Source: Desulfobulbaceae bacterium BRH_c16a (GTDB lineage Bacteria > Desulfobacterota > Desulfobulbia > Desulfobulbales > Desulfocapsaceae). From it: a stretch of 64,000 nucleotides of DNA. The notes beneath the pieces are model-generated. The model was given only the letters and a program-made list of their open reading frames with translations. It made no database searches and was not told where the DNA came from. Location: the NCBI GenBank assembly GCA_000961725.1, contig LADS01000049.1, positions 124,001 through 188,000 of the forward strand. The letters are read 5' to 3'. Position numbers and translations under genes: made by a program. Within the stretch, counting starts at the first letter, position 1. Each line of letters begins with the position of its first letter. Positions 7,834-15,971 of the stretch are shown here, one piece after another.

Positions 7834-8490
7834 TCAATGGTCACTGTCCCAATCGGCCTTGACCTTGGTGATTATCTTCTGGATCAACGGCAGCTTTTCC
7901 GGAGCACACACACCGAGCAGCGGTGCCCCTTGTCCGACCGAAACCCCCGGCTTGAAATAGACGGAGTGGATGACACCACGTTCACCTTTGTAATAGACCG
8001 GCGTGTCCCTTTTCATCAGCGACATGGTCAATATTTCATCACCGGGCTCTATGGTGACGGATCTGGCGCCTTTCTTCTCAATACGGGACTGGATATCCAT
8101 GGCAAAGAAATATTTTGCCGATTCCGGCGCGGGAAAGAGCGACAGCACTTCCTTCAAGATATTCTCAATGATTTCTTTCTTTTTGAGAGGATGCCTGATG
8201 GTCATGAGCTTTTCTCCAGCTTCGACAAATTGACCGTCAAGCTCGGTGTTGATCTGCGACACAATACCATTCGTCTGCGCGGCAATGACCTTCAGATTCT
8301 GTTCCCGATCTATCTCATAGAGAGCTGTCCCTGGAATCTGCAGCCATTCACCGGCGGCAATCGTCACTTCCTGCCCTTCCACCACTTTAAACAGCACCCG
8401 GCCGGTATGAACGGCGAAAACGTCTACATAACCAAAAGGGTCTGATTTATATTTGCTCAACAATTCATCGAAATCTATTTCGTTTGACAT
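7834..8490 (-). CDS. Biotin/lipoyl attachment-like protein with an MKR variant site
   Basis: A 218 aa protein with two barrel-sandwich-like halves. The first (about residues 25-100) has the swapped hairpin pattern ending DGQFVEAGEKLMTI but no lysine at the tip. The second (about residues 140-195) reads ILTMSLMKRDTPVYYKGERG and ends GVSVGQGAPLLGV, closely matching a biotinyl domain (usually EAMKM at the tip) with Lys160 at the modified position and Arg instead of the second Met. A 24-residue tail follows. It is the first gene of a two-gene unit with birA. Whether Lys160 is biotinylated is unknown; it could be a decoy or a carboxylase accessory protein. Confidence 0.7.
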   Translation of the reverse strand: MSNEIDFDELLSKYKSDPFGYVDVFAVHTGRVLFKVVEGQEVTIAAGEWLQIPGTALYEIDREQNLKVIAAQTNGIVSQINTELDGQFVEAGEKLMTIRHPLKKKEIIENILKEVLSLFPAPESAKYFFAMDIQSRIEKKGARSVTIEPGDEILTMSLMKRDTPVYYKGERGVIHSVYFKPGVSVGQGAPLLGVCAPEKLPLIQKIITKVKADWDSDH

Positions 8491-8685
8491 ACCAACAACC
8501 TGTTTATCCTTTTATCTGATCAAACCGGCGGAGGGAAACCCGGTCCCGAACACCACACTTTTATATGCAAGTCTCTGGCAATACGTTTATACTGGGAGAC
8601 GTGATTCAAGGCAAGACCAATTTTCCCGGCCATTACCGGAAAACAGACGGTGATTCTTTGCCATTATCAGTACCAGACACCCCTC

Positions 8686-11070
8686 ATGAAAAAGAAACTT
8701 GTCCTCTTTTCCATATGTTCCGTTTTTTTTCTCCTCTGTTTCAGCATCCTTGCCCTGCTCCTTCCCTCTCTCTTTGAGCACTCCCTCCTGCCTCGACTGG
8801 TGCAGGACTTGCCTTTCGAAGTCAGGGAAGTGAGCCTTTCCCGGATTACCCCGTGGACAATCCGGGGCTCGTTCCTTTTCGCAGGCGATGACCAGCCGGG
8901 GATCGCCGCCCCGAAATTCGAACTGCATTACTCACCCGGCTCTCTGTTCAAAAGAAAAATCTCCACCCTGCTGGTCGATTCGGCTTCCCTCCATATCGAT
9001 CTGCAAAGCGGACGGCCGGCCATCCTCGGCCTGACGACAAAACCTGCAGCGACAAAGCAAGAACAGGCGGCGCCCGCCGGTTCTTTACCCTTTGCAGTTG
9101 AAAAGATAGTTCTGAAGAATGTTTCGCTGACCCTTCACCGGAGCGACAAGGAACAGGTCGCCTTCATAATCGACAGTCGATTGGCTTTAGCCTACCGGGA
9201 TAATCAGGGGGAAAGGGAGATCCTTCCCGCAACTCTTTCCGGTGAATTGACGGCGCGAGGTGCGCCGGCTTTTACCGCCGGACTTGAAGGACGGTCGACA
9301 CCAGACGGGTATGAAATGGACATCCGGCTGCAGATGCCGGACATCAGCGGGCTGGAAGGTATCTCCCCCTCCATGGCCGAACTGCAACCGGTCGGTCAAC
9401 TGAGCCTCACGGCACGGGTAACTGCAGCCGAATCGAACAGCAACATCGGCTACGATGCCACTGCAACACTCGACCGGTTCCATCTCGGCAACACCGGCTG
9501 GGCCGTGGAAAACCGCTCGCCGAACGAACCGGTCGCCGTACACATTGAGGGCAACCAGGACTCTCTTCGGTACAGTCTGGCAAAGGTCTCTCTGCTGGTC
9601 GGACCGCAAAGGAACGCCCTAGACATGTCGGGCGATTTTGCCCTCACCGAAGGTCGATTCAGCGCCGCTGCCGAGATCACTCCCGAAATGCATGGGCCAC
9701 CCCTTGCGGTCAGCATCCTGGGAAGCAGACAACCCGGTAAAATAGACCTCCGCTACGACCTGCAGGGTGAAGCTTTTACACTATCCGACGATTTCTCGCT
9801 GAGCTCTCTTGCCGCAGGCGGCGATATGACCATTGCCGGAACGACAGTAAGCGGAACCCTGGACGCTCAGCTTGAAAAAATCATAGCCAAAAAAGAAGAT
9901 ACCGTTCTTAAAGATCTCAAGCTGCATGTACCCTTTACCTATCCGCTGCCGCAAACCGCCGCACAAGGCACCCTCTCAATTGAAGAAATATTCTATCACG
10001 GCGTAAAGAGCGGCAGACTCATCACCACCTTTGCCCCGACCGCAACGGAGATTGCCTTCACCGGCCTGTTCACCACTCCTTTGGCGCCAAAGCTGCAACT
10101 CTCCTGCGACGGCAGGGCTGAAATGTCGTCCGATTTCACCCTCAGCTGCAACATCCCGGAAGTTGAAGTACGCTCCGCGTCGCTTGCGGAATTAGTGCAG
10201 ATACCCGAACTTTCTTTTGCCGGAAAACTCACGGCAAAGGGCGAGTTATCGGTTAAGAACGGTACGCCGGTCGGCATGATTCAGGCAAGCTGGCATGACG
10301 GCACTGCATCCTACGGAGAAACCTCCCTGGACCGGATCGATCTCGATGTTGTGTTCCCCCATCTGCCCCTGGTCCAGAGCAGCCCCAGCCAACTCTGTAC
10401 AGTCGGCTCCCTGAATTTCGGCAAAGTGAAAGTTACCGATGCAGAAATCCATTTTCGCGTGGAGAGCCTGGAATCCGTGTTCCTGGAAAAGGGCGGGTTC
10501 AACTGGTGCGGCGGCAAAGTAGACACCGCCGGCATCAGACTTAGCAGGACAATGGAGGCGGTGGAGACTACCCTTTACTGCGACCGGTTGGGTTTTACCG
10601 AACTGCTGAGCCAGTTTGGCGTGGACGATGCCGAAGGCGAAGGCTCGCTCAACGGTCGGCTGCCCATTACCGTCAGCCGGCATGGCATCGTCTTTGATGA
10701 CGGTTTTTTATTTTCGACACCCGGCAAGAGTGGTATAGTGCGCTTTCAAAACACCAAACAGCTGGCCGCAGGCATGCCCGACCTCGATCGGGCCGCATAC
10801 CTCGATTATTCGCTGAAGGCCCTGGAAAATTTTTCCTATAACTGGACCAGACTGACCTTCACAAGCGATAAAGACGATCTCCTGGTAAAGATGCAGCTTG
10901 ACGGGGAACCGGCAACTCCCCTGGCGTTTGGATACCGGGAAGGCCAGATAGTCAAAAGCGACCGGGGTCCGGGCATTCAGCATCCCATACAGCTGGATGT
11001 GAATTTTCGACTGCCGACGAAAGATATTTTCCGCTACGGGAAAAACATCCAATCCTTAATTGAGAAATAG
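8686..11070 (+). CDS. ydbH: YdbH-family intermembrane transport protein
   Basis: Large AsmA/TamB-like protein thought to form a lipid-conducting groove between inner and outer membranes. The 794 aa chain has one N-terminal transmembrane helix (LVLFSICSVFFLLCFSILAL, about residues 5-28) and then a long periplasmic beta-rich body without catalytic motifs, about 85 residues shorter than the E. coli protein. The ATG at 8686 (MKKKLVLF) is preferred over an upstream GTG at 8650. The order ydbH-ynbE-ydbL, with gaps of 5 and 28 bases, reproduces the E. coli operon and is the main support for the name. Confidence 0.85.
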   Translation: MKKKLVLFSICSVFFLLCFSILALLLPSLFEHSLLPRLVQDLPFEVREVSLSRITPWTIRGSFLFAGDDQPGIAAPKFELHYSPGSLFKRKISTLLVDSASLHIDLQSGRPAILGLTTKPAATKQEQAAPAGSLPFAVEKIVLKNVSLTLHRSDKEQVAFIIDSRLALAYRDNQGEREILPATLSGELTARGAPAFTAGLEGRSTPDGYEMDIRLQMPDISGLEGISPSMAELQPVGQLSLTARVTAAESNSNIGYDATATLDRFHLGNTGWAVENRSPNEPVAVHIEGNQDSLRYSLAKVSLLVGPQRNALDMSGDFALTEGRFSAAAEITPEMHGPPLAVSILGSRQPGKIDLRYDLQGEAFTLSDDFSLSSLAAGGDMTIAGTTVSGTLDAQLEKIIAKKEDTVLKDLKLHVPFTYPLPQTAAQGTLSIEEIFYHGVKSGRLITTFAPTATEIAFTGLFTTPLAPKLQLSCDGRAEMSSDFTLSCNIPEVEVRSASLAELVQIPELSFAGKLTAKGELSVKNGTPVGMIQASWHDGTASYGETSLDRIDLDVVFPHLPLVQSSPSQLCTVGSLNFGKVKVTDAEIHFRVESLESVFLEKGGFNWCGGKVDTAGIRLSRTMEAVETTLYCDRLGFTELLSQFGVDDAEGEGSLNGRLPITVSRHGIVFDDGFLFSTPGKSGIVRFQNTKQLAAGMPDLDRAAYLDYSLKALENFSYNWTRLTFTSDKDDLLVKMQLDGEPATPLAFGYREGQIVKSDRGPGIQHPIQLDVNFRLPTKDIFRYGKNIQSLIEK

Positions 11071-11075
11071 CACTC

Positions 11076-11273
11076 ATGATGCCTTTCAAAAAAATACTCG
11101 CCGGTGGCTGTATTGTGGCCGGTCTTTTCACCCTTACCGCCTGCACCAGCCATAAGGTTGAAATCCAGCCCCTCGAGATCAAACCGATTCATATCACCAT
11201 CGACGTGAATGTGAAGGTCGACAGAGCGCTGGATGATTTCTTCGGTGACCTTGATAATATCAAAAAGCAATAG
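11076..11273 (+). CDS. ynbE: YnbE-family lipoprotein
   Basis: A 65 aa lipoprotein. The signal peptide ends in the lipobox LTAC (Cys near residue 23), followed by TSHKVEIQPLEIKPIHITID, a repeated xPIxI beta strand that in E. coli YnbE assembles at the outer membrane end of YdbH. It starts 5 bases after ydbH stops and ends 28 bases before ydbL. ATG ATG are both possible starts. Confidence 0.85.
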   Translation: MMPFKKILAGGCIVAGLFTLTACTSHKVEIQPLEIKPIHITIDVNVKVDRALDDFFGDLDNIKKQ

Positions 11274-11301
11274 AAATCATAAACATAAAACGAGGTGCAC
11301 T

Positions 11302-11676
11302 ATGCCGAAAAACATCTTTTTCATATCCTTTTTGTATGTGTTCATGGCCTGCATTCTGTTTCTCGGATCGAACGTCCATTCGGCGTCGATCAAGGAGAAC
11401 ATGGCTGCCCGCATCCCGGCCATCAACACCCTGAAAGACCAGGGGATTGTCGGTGAAAACAGCAAGGGTTTTCTGGAGTTTCGCACCGGGGACCGGCAGC
11501 AGGAGGAGCTGGTGAATGCCGAAAACGGCGATCGCAGCTCGGTCTATGAGGCCATCGGCAAAAAAGAGGGCGCGCCTGCCGCCCTGGTGGGGGAGCGCCG
11601 GGCAAAGATGATTGCCGAGAGTGGCGCAGGCGGCCATTGGTTTCAAAAAGCCGACGGTTCCTGGTACCAGAAATAG
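11302..11676 (+). CDS. ydbL: YdbL-family periplasmic protein (DUF1318)
   Basis: A 124 aa exported protein; in E. coli YdbL acts as a chaperone limiting YnbE multimers. A signal peptide (FISFLYVFMACILFLGSNVHSA) precedes the conserved domain: RIPAINTLKDQGIVGENSKG, a central NAENGDRSSVYEAIGKKEG and the C-terminal GGHWFQKADGSWYQK. GAGGTG lies six bases before ATG 11302; the frame extends back to 11233 but that would overlap ynbE. Confidence 0.85.
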   Translation: MPKNIFFISFLYVFMACILFLGSNVHSASIKENMAARIPAINTLKDQGIVGENSKGFLEFRTGDRQQEELVNAENGDRSSVYEAIGKKEGAPAALVGERRAKMIAESGAGGHWFQKADGSWYQK

Positions 11677-11691
11677 CACGACCGTCCTGAC

Positions 11692-12429
11692 ATGACAGCT
11701 TCACCAAAGGATACCCTCTTCAAGGTCGATTCGATTCCCGAAGATTTTGTGTTCAACGAACGGGTAGTCGAGGTTTTTGACGACATGCTCGATCGCTCGA
11801 TCCCTTTTTACCGGGAAGTTATCGAAGCATCCGCCCAATTGCTCGACAGCATTTTAATACCGGGAGACACGCTGTATGATCTTGGCTGCGCGACCGGCAC
11901 CAGCCTTCTCGAATTCAGTCGATTGCTGCAGCACAAGCAGCTTGCCTTTGTCGGTATCGACAACTCGAACCCGATGCTCGACAAGGCGCGACTCAAGGCG
12001 GAATTGTATAAGAAGCAGGACAGGATCGCTTTTTTTCTCGAAGATATCACCGACTTCGATCATCCCGGAGCCGGCGGGGTCATCCTCAATTACACGCTGC
12101 AGTTCATCCGACCTCTGCAACGGGAGGCATTTCTCAAGAATATTTTCGATAACTTGAGGCCCGGCGGAATCCTCCTTATCAGTGAGAAGGTGATAAGCCA
12201 TGATCCTCGGCTCAATCGCGAATATATTGAGATTTATCACCGGTTAAAAAAATCCCGGGGTTACTCGGAGCTGGAAATCGCCAAAAAACGAGAGGCCTTG
12301 GAAAATGTCCTGATTCCCTTCTCGGTCGAGGAAAATACCGCAATGCTCGGCAAAGCGGGCTTTGTCTCGGTCGAAACCTATTTCCGCTGGTTCAACTTTG
12401 CCTCGTTTGTCGCGGTAAAACCATCGTAA
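11692..12429 (+). CDS. cmoA: Carboxy-SAM synthase CmoA
   Basis: Converts SAM and prephenate to carboxy-S-adenosyl-methionine, the donor for the wobble uridine 5-oxyacetic acid modification. The 245 aa protein begins with the family signature DEVFDD-like VVEVFDDMLDRSIPFY, has the SAM motif YDLGCATGTSLLEFSRLL, VGIDNSNPMLDKAR and LNYTLQFI. It starts 15 bases after ydbL and 13 bases before cmoB, so it may be cotranscribed with both. Confidence 0.95.
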   Translation: MTASPKDTLFKVDSIPEDFVFNERVVEVFDDMLDRSIPFYREVIEASAQLLDSILIPGDTLYDLGCATGTSLLEFSRLLQHKQLAFVGIDNSNPMLDKARLKAELYKKQDRIAFFLEDITDFDHPGAGGVILNYTLQFIRPLQREAFLKNIFDNLRPGGILLISEKVISHDPRLNREYIEIYHRLKKSRGYSELEIAKKREALENVLIPFSVEENTAMLGKAGFVSVETYFRWFNFASFVAVKPS

Positions 12430-12442
12430 TTCTCTTTCCTTC

Positions 12443-13405
12443 ATGAACTATCTTTCTCTCCTTCCGGGATCTGCGGACTCCGATGCGATCATCAGGGAAC
12501 ACTGCAGGCGCCGGGACTGGGTAAACCAGGACAAAAAAGGCTTCCTTCGTTACCGCAATCCCGCACTCCAGCTGGCCAAGTATCCCGCAAGACATGTCGA
12601 CTGTTCCGGCGAAACGGTGATAATCGGCCAAGCCGACGAAGTTGACGATCATGCTCGATTGTTGATTACCGAAAACCTCAAGGCTTTCATGCCCTGGCGA
12701 AAGGGTCCGTTTTCGGTGTTCGGCATCGATATAGACGCCGAGTGGCGCAGTGAACGTAAATGGCAAAGGCTGATCCCCGCCCTTCCCGACCTGAGCAATA
12801 AAGTTATTGCCGATATCGGCTGCAATAACGGCTACTATATGTTCAGGATGACAGCCGGAAAGCCGCGGCTGGTAATCGGCTTCGAACCATCGGTGCAGCA
12901 TTACTACTGTTTCAAGGCGCTCAACAGTATGGCCCGCTGCCCGTCACTCGATATAGACCTTTTGGGCGTCGAACATTTACCCCTTTTTGCGGCGTGTTTC
13001 GATGTGGTCTTCCTGATGGGTGTTATCTACCATCGGCCATCCCCCGTCGATACCCTGAGGGATATTCTTACCGCTTTAAAACCGGGCGGCTCGCTCATCC
13101 TTGAGTCCCAGGCCATCCCGGGAGAGTTGCCCATCGCTCTGTTTCCCGAGGAAACCTATGCCAAGGTGCCGGGCACCTACTTCGTGCCCACCGGGCCGTG
13201 TCTTGTCAACTGGCTGAAGAAGGCCGGATACATTGATATCGACCTCTTTTGCAGCCATCCCATGTCATCTTCGGAACAACGTCGAACGGAGTGGATGAGT
13301 TTTGAATCGTATGAAGACTATATCGACCGGAACGATCGGACACTGACTGTCGAAGGCTACCCGGCACCATGGCGGGTATTTGTCAGAGGACAAAAAAAAG
13401 CTTAG
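12443..13405 (+). CDS. cmoB: tRNA U34 carboxymethyltransferase CmoB
   Basis: Transfers the carboxymethyl group of carboxy-SAM to 5-hydroxyuridine at position 34 of tRNAs, giving cmo5U. The 320 aa length is typical. Visible motifs are KWQRLIPALPDLSNKVIADI, GCNNGYYMFRM (SAM loop), GFEPSVQHYYCFKAL and the MGVIYHRPSPVDTLRD loop. The acidic C-terminal segment HPMSSSEQRRTEWM is conserved in the family. It directly follows cmoA. Confidence 0.95.
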   Translation: MNYLSLLPGSADSDAIIREHCRRRDWVNQDKKGFLRYRNPALQLAKYPARHVDCSGETVIIGQADEVDDHARLLITENLKAFMPWRKGPFSVFGIDIDAEWRSERKWQRLIPALPDLSNKVIADIGCNNGYYMFRMTAGKPRLVIGFEPSVQHYYCFKALNSMARCPSLDIDLLGVEHLPLFAACFDVVFLMGVIYHRPSPVDTLRDILTALKPGGSLILESQAIPGELPIALFPEETYAKVPGTYFVPTGPCLVNWLKKAGYIDIDLFCSHPMSSSEQRRTEWMSFESYEDYIDRNDRTLTVEGYPAPWRVFVRGQKKA

Positions 13406-13433
13406 GATGCCGGCATCAAAAGAGTACGAGATA

Positions 13434-13462
13434 TTGCCTTTCCGTATAACTCAGGTTACACT
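13434..13462 (+). promoter_or_regulatory. Candidate sigma-70 promoter for the SLOG-like gene
   Basis: TTGCCT, a 17-base spacer and TACACT, four of six consensus matches in each box. It lies in the 105-base gap after cmoB, about 50 bases before the next ATG. Confidence 0.4.
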
Positions 13463-13510
13463 TGACCAAATTTCTGTTTTTTCTTTCTTCCTGACCTAAG
13501 GAGTCATTCA

Positions 13511-14062
13511 ATGAATTTGTCAAATTACACCCTCTTCAGCAGCGGCCTCAAAGGTGCCGAAGCATCCTTCGGTGAAACAGCGGAAAAGCTAGGCATCAAC
13601 GAGGTTGTCTACTCCTTTGACGGCCATAAACTTACCCGCGATAAAAATGTGGTGATCCTGAAGAAAGAACAGCTCGAACGTGGCGACATCAGTATGGAAC
13701 TTGCCTCACGCATGCTCAATCGCACATACTATGAAACCGATAAAATCAGAAAAGTTCTCCAAACCATCTTTCATATGGTCAACAGCGGCCACCAGGTATT
13801 TGTCATCGGCGCAATCCAGGAGGACGATTCGGTCAAAGGCGGCACCGGCTGGGCGGTGGAACTTGCCAAGATGTTCAATCGTCCTCTGCACGTTTTCGAC
13901 CAGCCTAAGAAAAAGTGGTTTACCTGGAAAAACGGCTGGCAGGAGGATTCACCGCGGATCGAATACGATACCTTCGTCGGCAGTGGAACCCGATATCTCA
14001 GCGATGCCGGGCGAGAAGCCATCGAAAAACTGTTTGAGGATTCGTTCGGCGACAAAATTTAA
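13511..14062 (+). CDS. SLOG-like Rossmann-fold protein of unknown function
   Basis: A 183 aa protein with features of the SLOG (SMF/DprA-LOG) nucleotide-binding superfamily: an N-terminal loop TLFSSGLKGAEASFGE, a central HQVFVIGAIQ strand, the glycine-rich GGTGWAVELAKMF (near residue 117), VFDQPKKKWFTWKNGW and a late FVGSGTRYLSDAG. The AAGGAG before the ATG is strong. SLOG proteins bind nucleotides or nucleotide-derived ligands, but the specific role is not known to me. It appears monocistronic, with its own promoter and a hairpin-rich 3' region. Confidence 0.7.
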   Translation: MNLSNYTLFSSGLKGAEASFGETAEKLGINEVVYSFDGHKLTRDKNVVILKKEQLERGDISMELASRMLNRTYYETDKIRKVLQTIFHMVNSGHQVFVIGAIQEDDSVKGGTGWAVELAKMFNRPLHVFDQPKKKWFTWKNGWQEDSPRIEYDTFVGSGTRYLSDAGREAIEKLFEDSFGDKI

Positions 14063-14078
14063 AAACTCCGACTTCACG

Positions 14079-14184
14079 AGGGGGTGACGATGAGTACCTT
14101 ACAGATTATTTTCGTTTATAAAAACAAGAAAATAATCTGCGAAAGGCACTTATGGTGCTTGGTCCTCACCCCCTGTCCTTTTTT
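14079..14184 (+). terminator. Composite multi-hairpin terminator or structured 3' element
   Basis: An outer 9-bp perfect stem, AGGGGGTGA (14079-14087) with TCACCCCCT (14166-14174), encloses a 12-bp perfect stem CAGATTATTTTC (14102-14113) with GAAAATAATCTG (14128-14139) and a small 6-bp hairpin (14144-14160). A six-base T run follows at 14179-14184. This is unusually elaborate for a simple terminator. Confidence 0.55.
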
Positions 14185-14216
14185 CACTCCGGCCATTCCC
14201 CCGCCCGAAATTTCAC

Positions 14217-14245
14217 TTGCTTTTAATTTTTCTGAACAATATAAT
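14217..14245 (+). promoter_or_regulatory. Sigma-70 promoter of the rhodanese selenoprotein gene
   Basis: TTGCTT, a 17-base spacer and a perfect TATAAT in an AT-rich tract. The predicted start near 14252 gives a leader of about 165 bases before ATG 14419. Confidence 0.6.
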
Positions 14246-14418
14246 TAAATTTAATAATTAAATACCGTACTGTTCCCACTTTTAAGCGGGGAAACAGAAT
14301 GGTAGAGGGCTTTGCTTGGGTTTCTGTTTAAGCATTTAAGATGATACTACCACAGCGTAGGATTGACTATCGGGAACAGATCACCCAATTCCTTTTTTTA
14401 ACAACAATGAGGTGGAAA

Positions 14419-15768
14419 ATGAAGAAGACGGTCCTAAAACTCGGCCTTGGTACCCTGCTGACAGCCAATGCGCTGATTCTCAGTGAGGCTTTTCTTCCCT
14501 TCACGGATGTGGTGCTTGCGGCGGATAAGGCAGCGGTAACAACTCCGGCGGAAGCAAAAACAGTCCAGGGAAAAATTGCAAATATATCGCAGAAAGCAAA
14601 AACCATCGCCCTGTCAACCCAGGACGGCGGATTTTTCCTCATGAAATTCACCGATTCGACAGTTTTCAAAGGTATGGATTCCGCGGCCGAGTTGAAGGAG
14701 GATGAAGCCATCATCGCCCTCTACACCGTCAGCGACGGCGAAAACATTGCCACCTCGCTGGAGAAAGATGTGGTGAAATTGCCCGAGGGCGCGAGGGAGA
14801 TAAAAACAGAAGAGCTTGTTGGACTGTTGTCTGATGACAAAACGGTAATTATTGACTCCCGGCCCGCTGAAAGGTACGCCGAGGGTCATGTTCCCGGTGC
14901 AGTTTCCATTCCTTTTTCCAAGCTTGTGACCATGGGCGAAGAAGGAGCGACACTTCTCAGCCCGTACAAGAACAAACACCTGGTCTTCTATTGTGGGGGG
15001 CCCACCTGAACTATGAGTCCAAAATCCGCCGGTCTGGCGAAAAAATGGGGTCATAACAATCCTTCAGTCTACGTTGACGGTCTGCCTGCCTGGAAAAAAA
15101 CCGGCAACAAAACAGTGCCGAGCATCGACCTTATTGCCGACGGCAATATTGTCCTGATCGACCTTCGAGCCAGAGCCGAGGCCGAAAAAGGTTTTATTCC
15201 AAGGGCCTACTCCGTCCCCTTCAGCGAATTGGAAGATGCTGAGGACGCCTTGCCGAAAGGCAAAGGCGCGCCGATTTATCTGTACTCCGATAATGATAAA
15301 GAAATTGCCGGCGCAAGTAAGATGTTAAAGGAATGGGGCTATAAAAACATCACCGGCTTTTACGGCGCACTTGCCGCCTGGACAAATGCCGGCAAACAGC
15401 TGCAGAAGGGACAGGCACTCATTGCTACCGATGACGCCCCCATCGCCTGGCAAAGAAAGCTTGGGACGGGAGAAATCAGCATTTCCGATTTCACCAAGTC
15501 ACTGCAGTCGGATTTAATCTTTGTGGTGGACGCACGCACCCCGGCAGAGTATGAATCCGGCCATTTCCCCAATGCAGTGAGTATTCCACTGGAGCAGATG
15601 AAGGCCCGGCTGGCCGAAATTCCAAAGGACAAGTTCATAGTTGTCCACTGCAAAACCGGAGGCCGAGGGGAAATAGGCTACAAAATGCTGAAAGATGAAG
15701 GCTATTCGGTAAAATTTCTCAACGCCGAATGCGAGTGTTCAACTTCAGGACAGTATGAAATCTGGTAA
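14419..15768 (+). CDS. Triple-rhodanese exported protein with predicted selenocysteine (TGA at 15007-15009)
   Basis: Read through one in-frame TGA, this is a 449-residue protein; without read-through it would split into 14419-15009 and 15013-15768, in the same frame. A signal peptide (KLGLGTLLTANALILSEAF) and an OB-like linker lead to rhodanese domain 1 (about 130-235, IIDSRPAERYAEGHVPGAVS). Its active loop reads YCGGPT, then Sec197, then TMSPKSAGLAKKWG; related proteins as I recall them have Cys at this place. Domain 2 (about 240-330) has lost its Cys (LYSDND). Domain 3 (about 355-440) keeps CKTGGR and ends in a C-E-C motif. GAGGTGG precedes the ATG at 14419. The second ORF alone has no ribosome binding site or signal peptide and starts in mid-domain. 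A SECIS-like hairpin follows the TGA. No sel genes lie in the window. A nonsense mutation is the alternative, though the continuing domain argues against it. Confidence 0.82.
15007..15053 (+). promoter_or_regulatory. Putative bacterial SECIS element with its UGA codon
   Basis: From the TGA at 15007, a hairpin CGCC (15027-15030), loop GGTCT (15031-15035), GGCG (15036-15039) begins 17 bases after the stop. A weaker lower stem, TGAGTCC (15014-15020) with GGGGTCA (15047-15053), can extend it. The loop matches the AGGUCU apical loop that SelB reads in E. coli fdhF, and the GGU lies 22-24 bases past the UGA, within the known bacterial range. Confidence 0.7.
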
Positions 15769-15823
15769 TAATCAATTTCTGCCTGCTCTCCCTGTTTCAT
15801 CCCCCCCTGGCATGATGAATCGC

Positions 15824-15855
15824 AAGGCCCGGAGATAACATTCCGGGCCTTTCCT
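15824..15855 (+). terminator. Rho-independent terminator of the selenoprotein gene
   Basis: AAGGCCCGGA (15824-15833) pairs with TCCGGGCCTT (15842-15851), ten base pairs with an eight-base loop, followed by a short pyrimidine run TTCCTTCTTC. It lies about 55 bases after the stop codon. Confidence 0.8.
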
Positions 15856-15903
15856 TCTTCGTATCCGCCACAGATTCGCCTTCGTTCATCCCCCCTTTCA
15901 TCG

Positions 15904-15932
15904 TTGACACCGGTTTCATAACGGCATATTCT
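15904..15932 (+). promoter_or_regulatory. Sigma-70 promoter of the cupin gene
   Basis: A perfect TTGACA, a 17-base spacer and TATTCT. The predicted start near 15939 is about 33 bases before the ATG. Confidence 0.65.
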
Positions 15933-15971
15933 TGTGGATAGGTTTGATCTCTTTCCATTCATTCAAGAGCC

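Larger units (their letters stand above)
14063..14418 (+). other. Intergenic region between the SLOG-like gene and the selenoprotein gene
   Basis: About 356 bases with no credible ORF. The first half holds a nested inverted-repeat structure ending in a T run (14079-14184). The middle is very AT-rich and has a good sigma-70 promoter (14217-14245). The last 165 bases are the leader of the rhodanese gene. Confidence 0.7.

Noticed and set aside
13408-13419. GATGCCGGCATC palindrome after cmoB as a terminator
   Set aside because: A perfect palindrome without a loop or T run cannot form a useful terminator hairpin.
14311-14326. TGGTAGAGGGCTTTGC as a sigma-54 promoter before the rhodanese gene
   Set aside because: The spacing between the GG and GC elements is one base too long, and a good sigma-70 promoter lies upstream.
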